A stretch of 43,117 nt of DNA. Origin: Candidatus Coatesiibacteriota bacterium. Lineage in GTDB: Bacteria; JAFGND01. Location of the stretch: assembly GCA_016927185.1 (NCBI GenBank), contig JAFGND010000043.1:1-43117 (forward strand). The letters run 5' to 3'. A program made the position numbers and the translations under genes. The notes beneath the pieces were generated by a model that had not been told where the DNA came from, did no database searches, and saw nothing but the letters and a program-made list of their open reading frames with translations. The stretch's first letter is position 1; each line of letters starts with the position of its first letter. Below, one piece after another: positions 17,023 to 23,680 of the stretch.

Positions 17023-17086
17023 AAAGAATAAGTTTATAATGAAGTACTGATAATGCAGTGTTGATAATAAATTAAGGAGGGATCAA

Positions 17087-18007
17087 ATGGAAAAAAACCA
17101 AATAGTTAATGGAATCTGGGGAGTTGTTGTAGGGGATGCGTTGGGACTTTCAGCTCAAGCACGTGGGAAGAAGCATCTTAAAGAGAACCAGATAGAAGGA
17201 CTTATCACTTATGGTCCTGAAGGAAGGTATCGTGGTGGCTGGTCAGACGATAGTTCCATGACATTGTGCCTTACAGAAAGTCTTGGTAACGGTTATGATG
17301 TAGAAGACATAGCTCGTAGATTCAAACTCTGGTTCTTTAAGGGTTATATGACGCCGTATGGAGAAGCATTTGATAAAGGGCATTCGACAATAAGAGCTCT
17401 TCGAAAACTGAACAAAGGTGTTTCGCCATTATTGTCAGGTGGAAGCAAGGAAAATGATAATGGAAATGGAAGTCTTATGAGAACATTACCATTAATATTC
17501 TTTACAAACGATATGGACACAGAAAAGACATTAAAAATAGTTCATGAAGTTTCAGCAATAACGCATGCTCATGAAAGAACCATGATTGCATGTGGTATAT
17601 ATGTGTTCATTGGCAAATACCTTATAGAAGAGACTAGCAAGGAAGAGGCATTAAAGAAAGGTATTGAAGATGCGAAAGAGTTTTATAAAGACAGTACTGA
17701 GCTTAAGCATTTTGAGAGGATTTTAAATGGTAATATTTCTGAAGTCCCAAAGACCAGGATAAAAACAGGTGGTTATTCAGTTACTTCCCTGGAAGCATCT
17801 CTCTGGGCTTTTATGACAGGAAGCTCTTACAGGGAATGTACATTGAATGCAGTAAATCTTGGAGGGGATGCTGACAGTATTGGTGCAATTACTGGTGGAC
17901 TGGCAGGATTGTTTTACCAGGATGTTCCAGATGAATGGATAGATGATATAATAAAAAAGGAGATGATAGAAAATTTGATCCAGAGGTTTGTAGAAAAAAT
18001 AGTTTAG
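17087..18007 (+). CDS. ADP-ribosylglycohydrolase family protein
   Basis: 306 residues; AAGGAGG ribosome site before ATG 17087. The family (DraG/ARH) removes ADP-ribose from proteins, nucleic acids or small molecules using two Mg ions. Visible motifs: GVVVGDALG (12-20), GGWSDDSSMTL (50-60, the Ser-Asp-Asp metal ligands), NGNGSLMRTLPL (125-136), ITHAHERT (158-165) and NLGGDADSIGAITGG (257-271, with Asp261 and Asp263 as metal ligands). All key residues are present and the length is normal, so the enzyme should be active. No ADP-ribosyltransferase is recognisable in the window, so the substrate is unknown. In a mobile element it could counter an ADP-ribosylating toxin or defence system. A stem-loop separates it from the integrase. 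Confidence 0.92.
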   Translation: MEKNQIVNGIWGVVVGDALGLSAQARGKKHLKENQIEGLITYGPEGRYRGGWSDDSSMTLCLTESLGNGYDVEDIARRFKLWFFKGYMTPYGEAFDKGHSTIRALRKLNKGVSPLLSGGSKENDNGNGSLMRTLPLIFFTNDMDTEKTLKIVHEVSAITHAHERTMIACGIYVFIGKYLIEETSKEEALKKGIEDAKEFYKDSTELKHFERILNGNISEVPKTRIKTGGYSVTSLEASLWAFMTGSSYRECTLNAVNLGGDADSIGAITGGLAGLFYQDVPDEWIDDIIKKEMIENLIQRFVEKIV

Positions 18008-18011
18008 CAAC

Positions 18012-18043
18012 TAATTCAACTAAAGGACACTTTTGTTGAATTA
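18012..18043 (+). terminator. Stem-loop between hydrolase and integrase genes
   Basis: Perfect 9 bp arms TAATTCAAC / GTTGAATTA with an inner AAAG/CTTT stem across one T-T mismatch and a GACA loop. No T-run follows; the integrase ribosome site comes 7 bases later. May be a terminator, an operator, or block the ribosome site. Confidence 0.5.
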
Positions 18044-18059
18044 TAGGAAAGGAGATAAA

Positions 18060-18602
18060 ATGAGAACCAGAGCCTTGAGGAATATTGTAAAAACCATTGA
18101 AGCAATTAATGAGCACAGACACAAGAAAAGAAATACGCTTTTAGTACTGTTGGGAATTTATACTGGGCTGAGAATTAGTGAACTTCTGAATCTGGATATT
18201 GAGGACATAAAGATAAATGGGAAAATTAGTGACGCAATAGTATTCAGGGGCAAAGGCAGGAAAACAAGACAGGTACCTCTTTCAAGAAGAATTCAAGTTC
18301 TGCTGGAAGACTATCTTAAAAATTATGAGGTTGGACCATTATTTGTAAGCCAGATGGGAAAGAGAATGAGCAGGTTCCAGGCATATGTGATAATGAGAAA
18401 CATCGCCATGAAGACATCCCAGACTAATGTTGCAACACATTCATTGAGAAAGACATTTGCCCAGTCCTTGTTAGATGCAGGTGTTGATGTTGAGACAATG
18501 AGAGTTCTGCTGGGGCACAGTTCAATTTCAGTGACACAAAGATATATTGAGACAGATGAGAGCAAGATGTTTGCTGCAGTGGGAAGACTGAGTTTTGGCT
18601 AG
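18060..18602 (+). CDS. Minimal tyrosine recombinase (catalytic domain only)
   Basis: 180 residues from ATG 18060, chosen because AAAGGAG stands 6 bases before it; an earlier in-frame TTG at 18033 lacks a site. Complete catalytic set of the tyrosine recombinase/XerCD family: Arg38 (TGLRISEL), Lys65 (RGKGRKTR), His127 and Arg130 (HSLRKTFA), His153 (LGHSS) and nucleophile Tyr162 (TQRYIET). The usual N-terminal SAM-like core-binding domain (about 100 residues) is missing, as in FimB/FimE-like invertases. It may cut and rejoin short sites for inversion, resolution or integration. A tyrosine recombinase is also the usual agent for insertion at a tRNA 3' end, which fits the tRNA-Arg 2 kb downstream. 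Two perfect 15-base direct repeats lie immediately after the gene. Confidence 0.88.
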   Translation: MRTRALRNIVKTIEAINEHRHKKRNTLLVLLGIYTGLRISELLNLDIEDIKINGKISDAIVFRGKGRKTRQVPLSRRIQVLLEDYLKNYEVGPLFVSQMGKRMSRFQAYVIMRNIAMKTSQTNVATHSLRKTFAQSLLDAGVDVETMRVLLGHSSISVTQRYIETDESKMFAAVGRLSFG

Positions 18603-18839
18603 GAAAAATACTTTATCGCAGAAAAGCATATATCATATAAATAAAAACTAGAATTTTTAAAATTTTAAAGTTGAAAAAAATAGTCTTTATTTCGTAATTT
18701 TTTCACACTATGTAAAAATAACTCCCAATAATTGGTTATTTTTTCATATATCATATAAAACTATTAATTTATTAAATTTTTATCTTGACTAAATAATGCC
18801 ATTAATTTTAAGTGCTACAATTAAACAAAAGGGGGAAAA
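18603..18839. other. Intergenic with two 15-base direct repeats
   Basis: Very AT-rich. Besides the direct repeats it holds TTGACT at 18785-18790 and an extended -10-like TGCTACAAT (18813-18821), but these are too far apart to be one promoter. Confidence 0.4.
18627..18759. repeat. Perfect direct repeat CATATATCATATAAA
   Basis: Two identical copies at 18627-18641 and 18745-18759, exactly 118 bp apart, directly downstream of the tyrosine recombinase gene and upstream of the small protein gene. They may be recombinase binding or crossover sites, or repressor operators. Confidence 0.5.
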
Positions 18840-19061
18840 ATGAAACAGGAAAAATTCACTGAAATTGCAAAGGGAGTCTGGCAAACCATTGTTGATACAG
18901 CAATAATGACTGCAATTGCCACTGAGAATGTAATCAGAGATGCGGTAAAAAATCTGTGTGATTTCTTTGATATCTTGAATGATTCAAATATCAAGCAATT
19001 GAATGTACCTACTGCTTTGGAAAAGGAGCCTGTGAAGATCAATAAAGAAAGCAAAGGTTGA
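18840..19061 (+). CDS. Small hypothetical protein, 73 aa
   Basis: Not recognised. A purine-rich AAAAGGGGG site precedes ATG 18840. The protein is predicted mostly helical and amphipathic (FTEIAKGVWQTIVDTAIMTA, VIRDAVKNLCDFFDIL) with a charged C-terminus (LEKEPVKINKESKG). No signal peptide. Placed between two recombinase genes, it could be a recombination accessory or directionality factor, but such proteins usually have a recognisable helix-turn-helix and are basic, which is not evident here. Confidence 0.55.
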   Translation: MKQEKFTEIAKGVWQTIVDTAIMTAIATENVIRDAVKNLCDFFDILNDSNIKQLNVPTALEKEPVKINKESKG

Positions 19062-19074
19062 TAAATAATAGCTG

Positions 19075-19086
19075 AATTGATCAATT
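19075..19086. promoter_or_regulatory. 12-base palindrome before the serine recombinase
   Basis: AATTGATCAATT is a perfect palindrome 33 bases upstream of the recombinase start. Possible operator. Confidence 0.3.
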
Positions 19087-19119
19087 GTCTTTAACTTAAT
19101 CTTTTAGAAGGAGGAAATC

Positions 19120-20685
19120 ATGGATTCGAATGATTTATTGAGATCAGCAGTTATTTATTGTCGAGTTAGTTCCTCTCGTCAGGAGAAAGAAGGCTATTCA
19201 ATTCCTGCCCAGGAGAAGTTGCTCATAGAATATGCTCTAAAGAATAATATAAAAGTTGTTAAAACATTCAAGGAAGCAGAATCAGCAAAAGAATCAGGCA
19301 GAAAGTGCTTCAATGAGATGGTTAGGTTTTTGAAAGAAGAGAAGGAAAAGAAAAGTGACGACAGGTGCAGAAGCATATTGGTTGAGAAAGAAGACAGACT
19401 GACAAGGAATTTTAAGGACATTGTTACTTTGGATGATCTTGACCTGGATCTTTATTTTGTTAAAGAGAATATTTGTATTAGTAAGAACTCATCATCACAG
19501 CAGAAATTAATTCATGGTTTCAAGGTATTATTAGCAAAGAACTATTCTGACAATCTGAGAGAAGAAACTCAGAAGGGAATGTTGGAAAAAGCAAGACAAG
19601 GATATTATCCCTCTGCCGCTCCTATCGGCTATAAAAATGTAACGATTGACGGAAAAAAGGAAATTATAGTTGATGAGAAAAATAGAAGCTTTATTGAGAG
19701 ATTATTTGAACTTTATGCTACAGGTGAATATTCTATTACTGTAATCAGAGAAAAACTAGTAAGAGAAGGACAAGGAATAACTAAAAAAAGCAATAAAGTA
19801 GTAAGAAGCAGGATACATGCCACTCTAAGAAACCCATTTTATTATGGAGATTTCATGTGGAAGGGGATTTATTATGAGGGGAAACATGAACCGATTATCT
19901 CAAGAGAATTATTTAATAAGGTTCAGGAGGTTCTATCAGGTAAAGGAAGACCTAGAAAGCGAGTTCATGACTTCACTTTTAAGGGACTTCTTAGATGCGG
20001 ACATTGTGGTTGCAGATTAGTTGGTTATCTTGCTAAAGGCAAATATATTTATTATCATTGCAACCGGAGCAAAGCTATATGTAATGAAAAATATGTCAGT
20101 GAGCAAGAAATGGACAAACAATTCATGGAAGATCTGAAGTATTTTAAAATGAGTAATGAAACAATAGAACATTTAAGAAACGCCCTTAATGAAAGCCACC
20201 AAGAAGAAAAACTCTATTTTGAATCTTGTATGAATAACCTTGATCAAGAAATAAAGAATCTTAGAAAAAAACTTTCCATAGCATATGAAGATAGAGTGAA
20301 TGGGATAATAACTGCTGAAGAATATGTACAGATGAGTAACGCATGGAAGATGAGATTATCTGAAGTTTCCGAAGAAATTGATAGACATGACAAAGCTAAT
20401 ATTGGTTATTATGAAGATGGGGAAAGAATACTAGAACTCGCTCAAAACGCTGTATTAATCTATTTTAAGATGAATTCTGAAGAAAAAAGAAAACTCTTGA
20501 ATCTGGTTTACTCGAACTGCTTCTGGAAAGACGGAAAAATGATTCCTCAATATCGCCAACCTTTTGATATACTTATAGATATGAATAAGAAAAAAAATCA
20601 AATGAAAGGTCAAAAAAGGCTAAAAATTGATAAAATCGATAGGAGTTACCCCTGGCGGGATTTGAACCTGCGACCGACGGATTAG
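19120..20685 (+). CDS. Large serine recombinase, 3' end overlapping a tRNA gene
   Basis: 521 residues; GAAGGAGG ribosome site before ATG 19120. Domain order is standard: N-terminal resolvase domain with catalytic Ser17 (YCRVSSSRQEKEGYSIPAQ) and DRLTRNFKDI (92-101); Recombinase domain about 165-275 (APIGYKNV, FELYATGEYSI, RNPFYYGDF); zinc ribbon with Cys293, Cys296, Cys314 and Cys321; then a coiled-coil segment (about 350-425). Such enzymes integrate and excise phages and mobile elements by double-strand cleavage through a serine link. The last 12 residues (510-521, YPWRDLNLRPTD) are translated from the antisense strand of the tRNA-Arg gene, so the present C-terminus was probably created by integration. 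The related catalytic-less protein at 6423 shares its middle domain. Confidence 0.93.
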   Translation: MDSNDLLRSAVIYCRVSSSRQEKEGYSIPAQEKLLIEYALKNNIKVVKTFKEAESAKESGRKCFNEMVRFLKEEKEKKSDDRCRSILVEKEDRLTRNFKDIVTLDDLDLDLYFVKENICISKNSSSQQKLIHGFKVLLAKNYSDNLREETQKGMLEKARQGYYPSAAPIGYKNVTIDGKKEIIVDEKNRSFIERLFELYATGEYSITVIREKLVREGQGITKKSNKVVRSRIHATLRNPFYYGDFMWKGIYYEGKHEPIISRELFNKVQEVLSGKGRPRKRVHDFTFKGLLRCGHCGCRLVGYLAKGKYIYYHCNRSKAICNEKYVSEQEMDKQFMEDLKYFKMSNETIEHLRNALNESHQEEKLYFESCMNNLDQEIKNLRKKLSIAYEDRVNGIITAEEYVQMSNAWKMRLSEVSEEIDRHDKANIGYYEDGERILELAQNAVLIYFKMNSEEKRKLLNLVYSNCFWKDGKMIPQYRQPFDILIDMNKKKNQMKGQKRLKIDKIDRSYPWRDLNLRPTD

Positions 20686-20721
20686 GAATCCGGCGCTCTA
20701 TCCATACTGAGCTACAGGGGC
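20647..20721 (-). tRNA. tRNA-Arg (anticodon CCU), likely element insertion site
   Basis: 75 bases read on the minus strand from 20721: acceptor GCCCCTG, D-arm GCTC...GAGC, anticodon loop TTCCTAA with CCT at its centre, T-loop TTCAAAT, acceptor 3' strand CAGGGGT and discriminator A. CCA is not encoded. The 5' half pairs well; irregular pairs are G1-U72, C27-U43 and A51-C63. Two of these three involve the 3' half that faces the mobile element. It lies 7 bases downstream of pta on the same strand, so it may be made from the same transcript. The 3' half is overlapped by the end of the serine recombinase frame. Confidence 0.9.
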
Positions 20722-20728
20722 AAAAAAA

Positions 20729-21733
20729 CTATGCCTTCAGGAGCGTTATTGCTCCAAGACTTATTATATCATTTACACTGCATCCGCGAGATAAATCATT
20801 ACATGGTTTTGCAAAACCTTGCATTATAGGACCTATTGCTTCTGCAGAAGCTAGCCTCTGAACCAGCTTGTATCCAATATTAGCAGAACCTAAATCAGGA
20901 AATATCAACATATTAGCTTGTCCAGCTACTGGCGATCCCGGACACTTCTTCTGACCGACCTTTGCAACAAGTGCTGCATCCGCCTGCATTTCACCATCTA
21001 TTACCAAGTCAGGCATCTTCTCTTTTGCAAGTCTCGTTGCTTCAATCACTTTGTCTGCCAGAGGATGCTGGGCACTACCTTTTGTTGAAAATGAAAGCAT
21101 TGCAACTTTGGGAATATCTCCAAGCAATTCTATGCGTGTTTGTGCGCTCAAGACGGCTATATCTGCAAGATCCTCAGCTGTAGGATCTGGTTGCACAGCG
21201 CAATCAGAAAAACCAATAATGCGACCATCAGTAAGGAACATAAGAATCGTGCTTGAAATCTTTTTGACACCTGGCTTGGTTCCGATAACCTGCAGTCCTG
21301 CGCGTATTACGTCACCAGTTGCATGTTCAGCTCCGGCAAGTGAGCCATCAGCAAGTCCCTTTTCTACCATCATTGCTCCAAAATATAAGGGATCAAGCAT
21401 GATTTCTCTTGCCTGCTCCATTTTCAAATTGAATGGCTTATTCTTTTTCTCTGCTGCACTTTTCTGCTTGTTGAAATAAGTATCCAGGTATTCATCCAGA
21501 TCAGGCGATTTGAATGGATCAATTACTGGAATTCCTGAAATATCTATTTTCAATTCTCTTGCTTTAGCTTTTATCTTTTCTTCATTTTCAATAAGAGTTA
21601 CTTTCCAGCCACCAGTTTTCGTCATTTCAAAAGCTGCCTGAATCATTCTTTCGTCCAGTCCTTCAGGAAGAACCAGATGTCTTCCCAGATCCTGAGCTTT
21701 CTTCTTGAATTGTTCTAATACATCAAGATTCAT
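20729..21733 (-). CDS. pta: Phosphate acetyltransferase
   Basis: 334 residues, the normal size for the short class of Pta without the N-terminal DRTGG region. It interconverts acetyl-CoA plus phosphate and acetyl phosphate plus CoA in the cytoplasm, usually with acetate kinase (not seen here). Family features: HLVLPEGLDERMIQAA (19-34), DPLYFGAMMVEKGLADGSLAGAEHATGDVIRAGL, the FSDCAVQPDPTAEDLADIA block and MLSFSTKGSAQHP. Ribosome site AAAGGAGG before ATG. Second-last unit of the minus-strand series secD, secF, DNA methyltransferase, pta, tRNA-Arg. Could act on other short acyl groups (phosphotransbutyrylase is a relative), but the motifs favour Pta. Confidence 0.93.
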   Translation of the reverse strand: MNLDVLEQFKKKAQDLGRHLVLPEGLDERMIQAAFEMTKTGGWKVTLIENEEKIKAKARELKIDISGIPVIDPFKSPDLDEYLDTYFNKQKSAAEKKNKPFNLKMEQAREIMLDPLYFGAMMVEKGLADGSLAGAEHATGDVIRAGLQVIGTKPGVKKISSTILMFLTDGRIIGFSDCAVQPDPTAEDLADIAVLSAQTRIELLGDIPKVAMLSFSTKGSAQHPLADKVIEATRLAKEKMPDLVIDGEMQADAALVAKVGQKKCPGSPVAGQANMLIFPDLGSANIGYKLVQRLASAEAIGPIMQGFAKPCNDLSRGCSVNDIISLGAITLLKA

Positions 21734-21764
21734 ATGCCTCCTTTATTTTGGCTGCCAGATTTCC

Positions 21765-22520
21765 TCAAACAGCTTTTTCATTCAATCTTTCAACAGCCAG
21801 TTTACAGTATTCTTCATCTATTTCTATTCCTATTGCTTTTCTTCCAAGATGTCTTGCTGCTAGCAGTGTTGTTCCACTACCCATAAATGGGTCAAGTATT
21901 AAATCATCAGTAAAGCTGAACAACTTGATGCAGCGATAGGGAAGTTCCATGGAGAATGATACTGGATGAGCAGTTTTCCTGTTGACTTCTTCAGGAAATG
22001 ACCATATTCCATTTGTCCATTCATTGAACTCTTCCTCAGAAATATCTGAGCATCCCTTGCCGCTTTTCTTCCATTTCTCCTTGTACAGGACAACAATAAG
22101 CTCAACTGGTGAAATAATGCGAGGAGCAGAAATATCCATGACAGGAACTGCTTTATTTTTCGGGATATCACCTTCTTGCAAGATTATTGTACTGTGATAC
22201 TTGAATCCTGTCTTTTTTGCAATCGCAGTCAAGTCAGCTCCAACACTCTGTTTACCGTTGTTGTTCTTTTCCAGAGGGATATTGAGACAGAATCTTCCAT
22301 CCTCCTTAAGCCATTTATGGAAGCAGGAAAGCCAGTTTTCACACAGGAATAAATATTTGGAATAATCCATATTATCATCGTGCGAATCATATTTTATGTC
22401 TATGTCAAAAGGAGGGGAGGTTATTATAAGGTCTATTGAGTCATCAACAATACTCTCCGTAATGAAGATATTTTCATTGTAGATTCTAATATCTTCAGTC
22501 TCATAATATGATTTATCCAT
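21765..22520 (-). CDS. Orphan DNA methyltransferase (N6-adenine/N4-cytosine, SPP-F type order)
   Basis: 251 residues if started at ATG 22520; an earlier in-frame TTG at 22529 lacks a better site. Motif IV DLIITSPPFDI (30-40, TSPPF) comes before motif I DPFMGSGTT (210-218), the beta-class order. A C-terminal GIEIDEEYCKLAVERL follows, as in N4/N6 methyltransferases. It transfers methyl from SAM to an exocyclic amine in DNA at a sequence that cannot be read from the protein. No restriction endonuclease is adjacent: the gene sits between secF and pta, only 31 bases before pta. It may therefore be a regulatory or housekeeping solitary methylase. A stem-loop after secF overlaps its leader, and no strong ribosome site is seen. 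Confidence 0.88.
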   Translation of the reverse strand: MDKSYYETEDIRIYNENIFITESIVDDSIDLIITSPPFDIDIKYDSHDDNMDYSKYLFLCENWLSCFHKWLKEDGRFCLNIPLEKNNNGKQSVGADLTAIAKKTGFKYHSTIILQEGDIPKNKAVPVMDISAPRIISPVELIVVLYKEKWKKSGKGCSDISEEEFNEWTNGIWSFPEEVNRKTAHPVSFSMELPYRCIKLFSFTDDLILDPFMGSGTTLLAARHLGRKAIGIEIDEEYCKLAVERLNEKAV

Positions 22521-22527
22521 GATAATC

Positions 22528-22554
22528 AAGAGGCAGCTGTTGCTGCCCCTCTTT
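22528..22554 (-). terminator. Stem-loop between secF and the methyltransferase gene
   Basis: On the minus strand AAGAGGGGCAGC pairs with GCTGCCTCTT around an AACA loop with one bulged G, right at the secF stop. A short T-rich TTGATT follows. Likely a partial terminator or RNA 3' stabiliser. Confidence 0.5.
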
Positions 22555-23668
22555 AATTTCTTCCCTTTCTCTTCTTTTTCTTCTGCTGTGAGATTTTCTT
22601 TGAAGTTCCTTCATCAGTACTTTCTTCCTGCATTTCCTCTTCTGTTTCGTCAAGCTCGCCTTCTGCAATTTTTGCTTCTCTCTCCAATACAGGAGAAGCA
22701 GGCTTTTCTATCTGTCTGCTACCCTCTGCAGCAATACGTCTCTTTTTTGCTACTGCCTGATCCCAGAAAAAGACAATTGGTGTTGCAACAAAAATAGATG
22801 AATAAGTTCCGAAAAATATTCCTATTAATAGTGCAGCTGCGAAATCCCTTATTGTTTCCCCGCCAAAAATCAAAAGAACTATCACTACAAGGAGCGTAGT
22901 TAATGCGGTATTTATGGTTCTGGATAAAGTACTGTTCACACCTTTGTTCATTATTTCAGCGATTCGATCAATGCTTATTACTGAGCTAGAAAAATCGGAA
23001 CGTTTCGGCAAGTATTCTATTATCCTGCTGAAAACAACGATTGTATCATTTATAGAGTATCCAACTATTGTTAGCAGTGCTGCAACGACACTCAGTGATA
23101 TCTCAAGACTGGTGAAAGGCTTTAGTAAATAAAACACTCCCAGTACGCATAATACATCATGGAAAAGTGCTATTACACCTGCTATTCCATATTTCAAATC
23201 CATTCTCCACCAGAGATATGCAATAATTGACAGCAATGATAGCAGAACTGAAATAGTTGCTGCTTGTTTCAATTCAGAACCAACTTTAGGACCTACTATG
23301 TTGGTGTAAAAAATCTTGTAATCTCCAAATTTCTCAAGAGCAGCAGACATATCCTTTTTTGCATTTTCAGTTTCCGATCCCAAAAATCTCACTGTATATT
23401 GCGTTGTGTATTCACTTTCTTCAGATGAGGAAATTATCCTCTGTATTTCAGCTCCGCTGAACTTGTCAGATAGGGTACTCCTGAATTCTTCTATTGAAAC
23501 CTGTTTCTTGAAACCTATTTTCATTACGATTCCACCTTTGAAATCGATGCTCAATCTTGGTCCAAGCAAAAGGCTTATTATTCCTATTGTAACCATGATC
23601 CCGGAAATTACTAAAGCTATATATCTTTTTCCAATGAAATCATAATTTGCGTTTTCAAACCAATGCAT
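22553..23668 (-). CDS. secF: Protein translocase subunit SecF
   Basis: 371 residues from ATG 23668; AAGGAG stands 8 bases before it, whereas GTG 23677 would abut that site. SecF with SecD forms a proton-driven membrane complex that helps SecYEG complete export. Visible: first membrane helix (YIALVISGIMVTIGIISLLL), IDFKGGIVMKI (41-51), and the C-terminal five-helix bundle with conserved TIVGYSINDTIVVFSRI and NTALTTLLVVIVLLIFGG. A charged tail rich in Glu then Lys (ending KKKKRKGRN) is longer than in E. coli. Twelve bases follow secD, so the two are one operon. Confidence 0.96.
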   Translation of the reverse strand: MHWFENANYDFIGKRYIALVISGIMVTIGIISLLLGPRLSIDFKGGIVMKIGFKKQVSIEEFRSTLSDKFSGAEIQRIISSSEESEYTTQYTVRFLGSETENAKKDMSAALEKFGDYKIFYTNIVGPKVGSELKQAATISVLLSLLSIIAYLWWRMDLKYGIAGVIALFHDVLCVLGVFYLLKPFTSLEISLSVVAALLTIVGYSINDTIVVFSRIIEYLPKRSDFSSSVISIDRIAEIMNKGVNSTLSRTINTALTTLLVVIVLLIFGGETIRDFAAALLIGIFFGTYSSIFVATPIVFFWDQAVAKKRRIAAEGSRQIEKPASPVLEREAKIAEGELDETEEEMQEESTDEGTSKKISQQKKKKRKGRN

Positions 23669-23680
23669 CTTTCTCACTCC

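Larger units (their letters stand above)
16629..17086. other. 458 bp intergenic with an inverted repeat and a possible promoter
   Basis: No ORF seen. It contains a long-range inverted repeat (16835-16914), a small ACCTC/GAGGT hairpin near 16690, and possible promoter boxes for the downstream hydrolase near 16995. The second half is purine-rich on the top strand. Confidence 0.45.
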
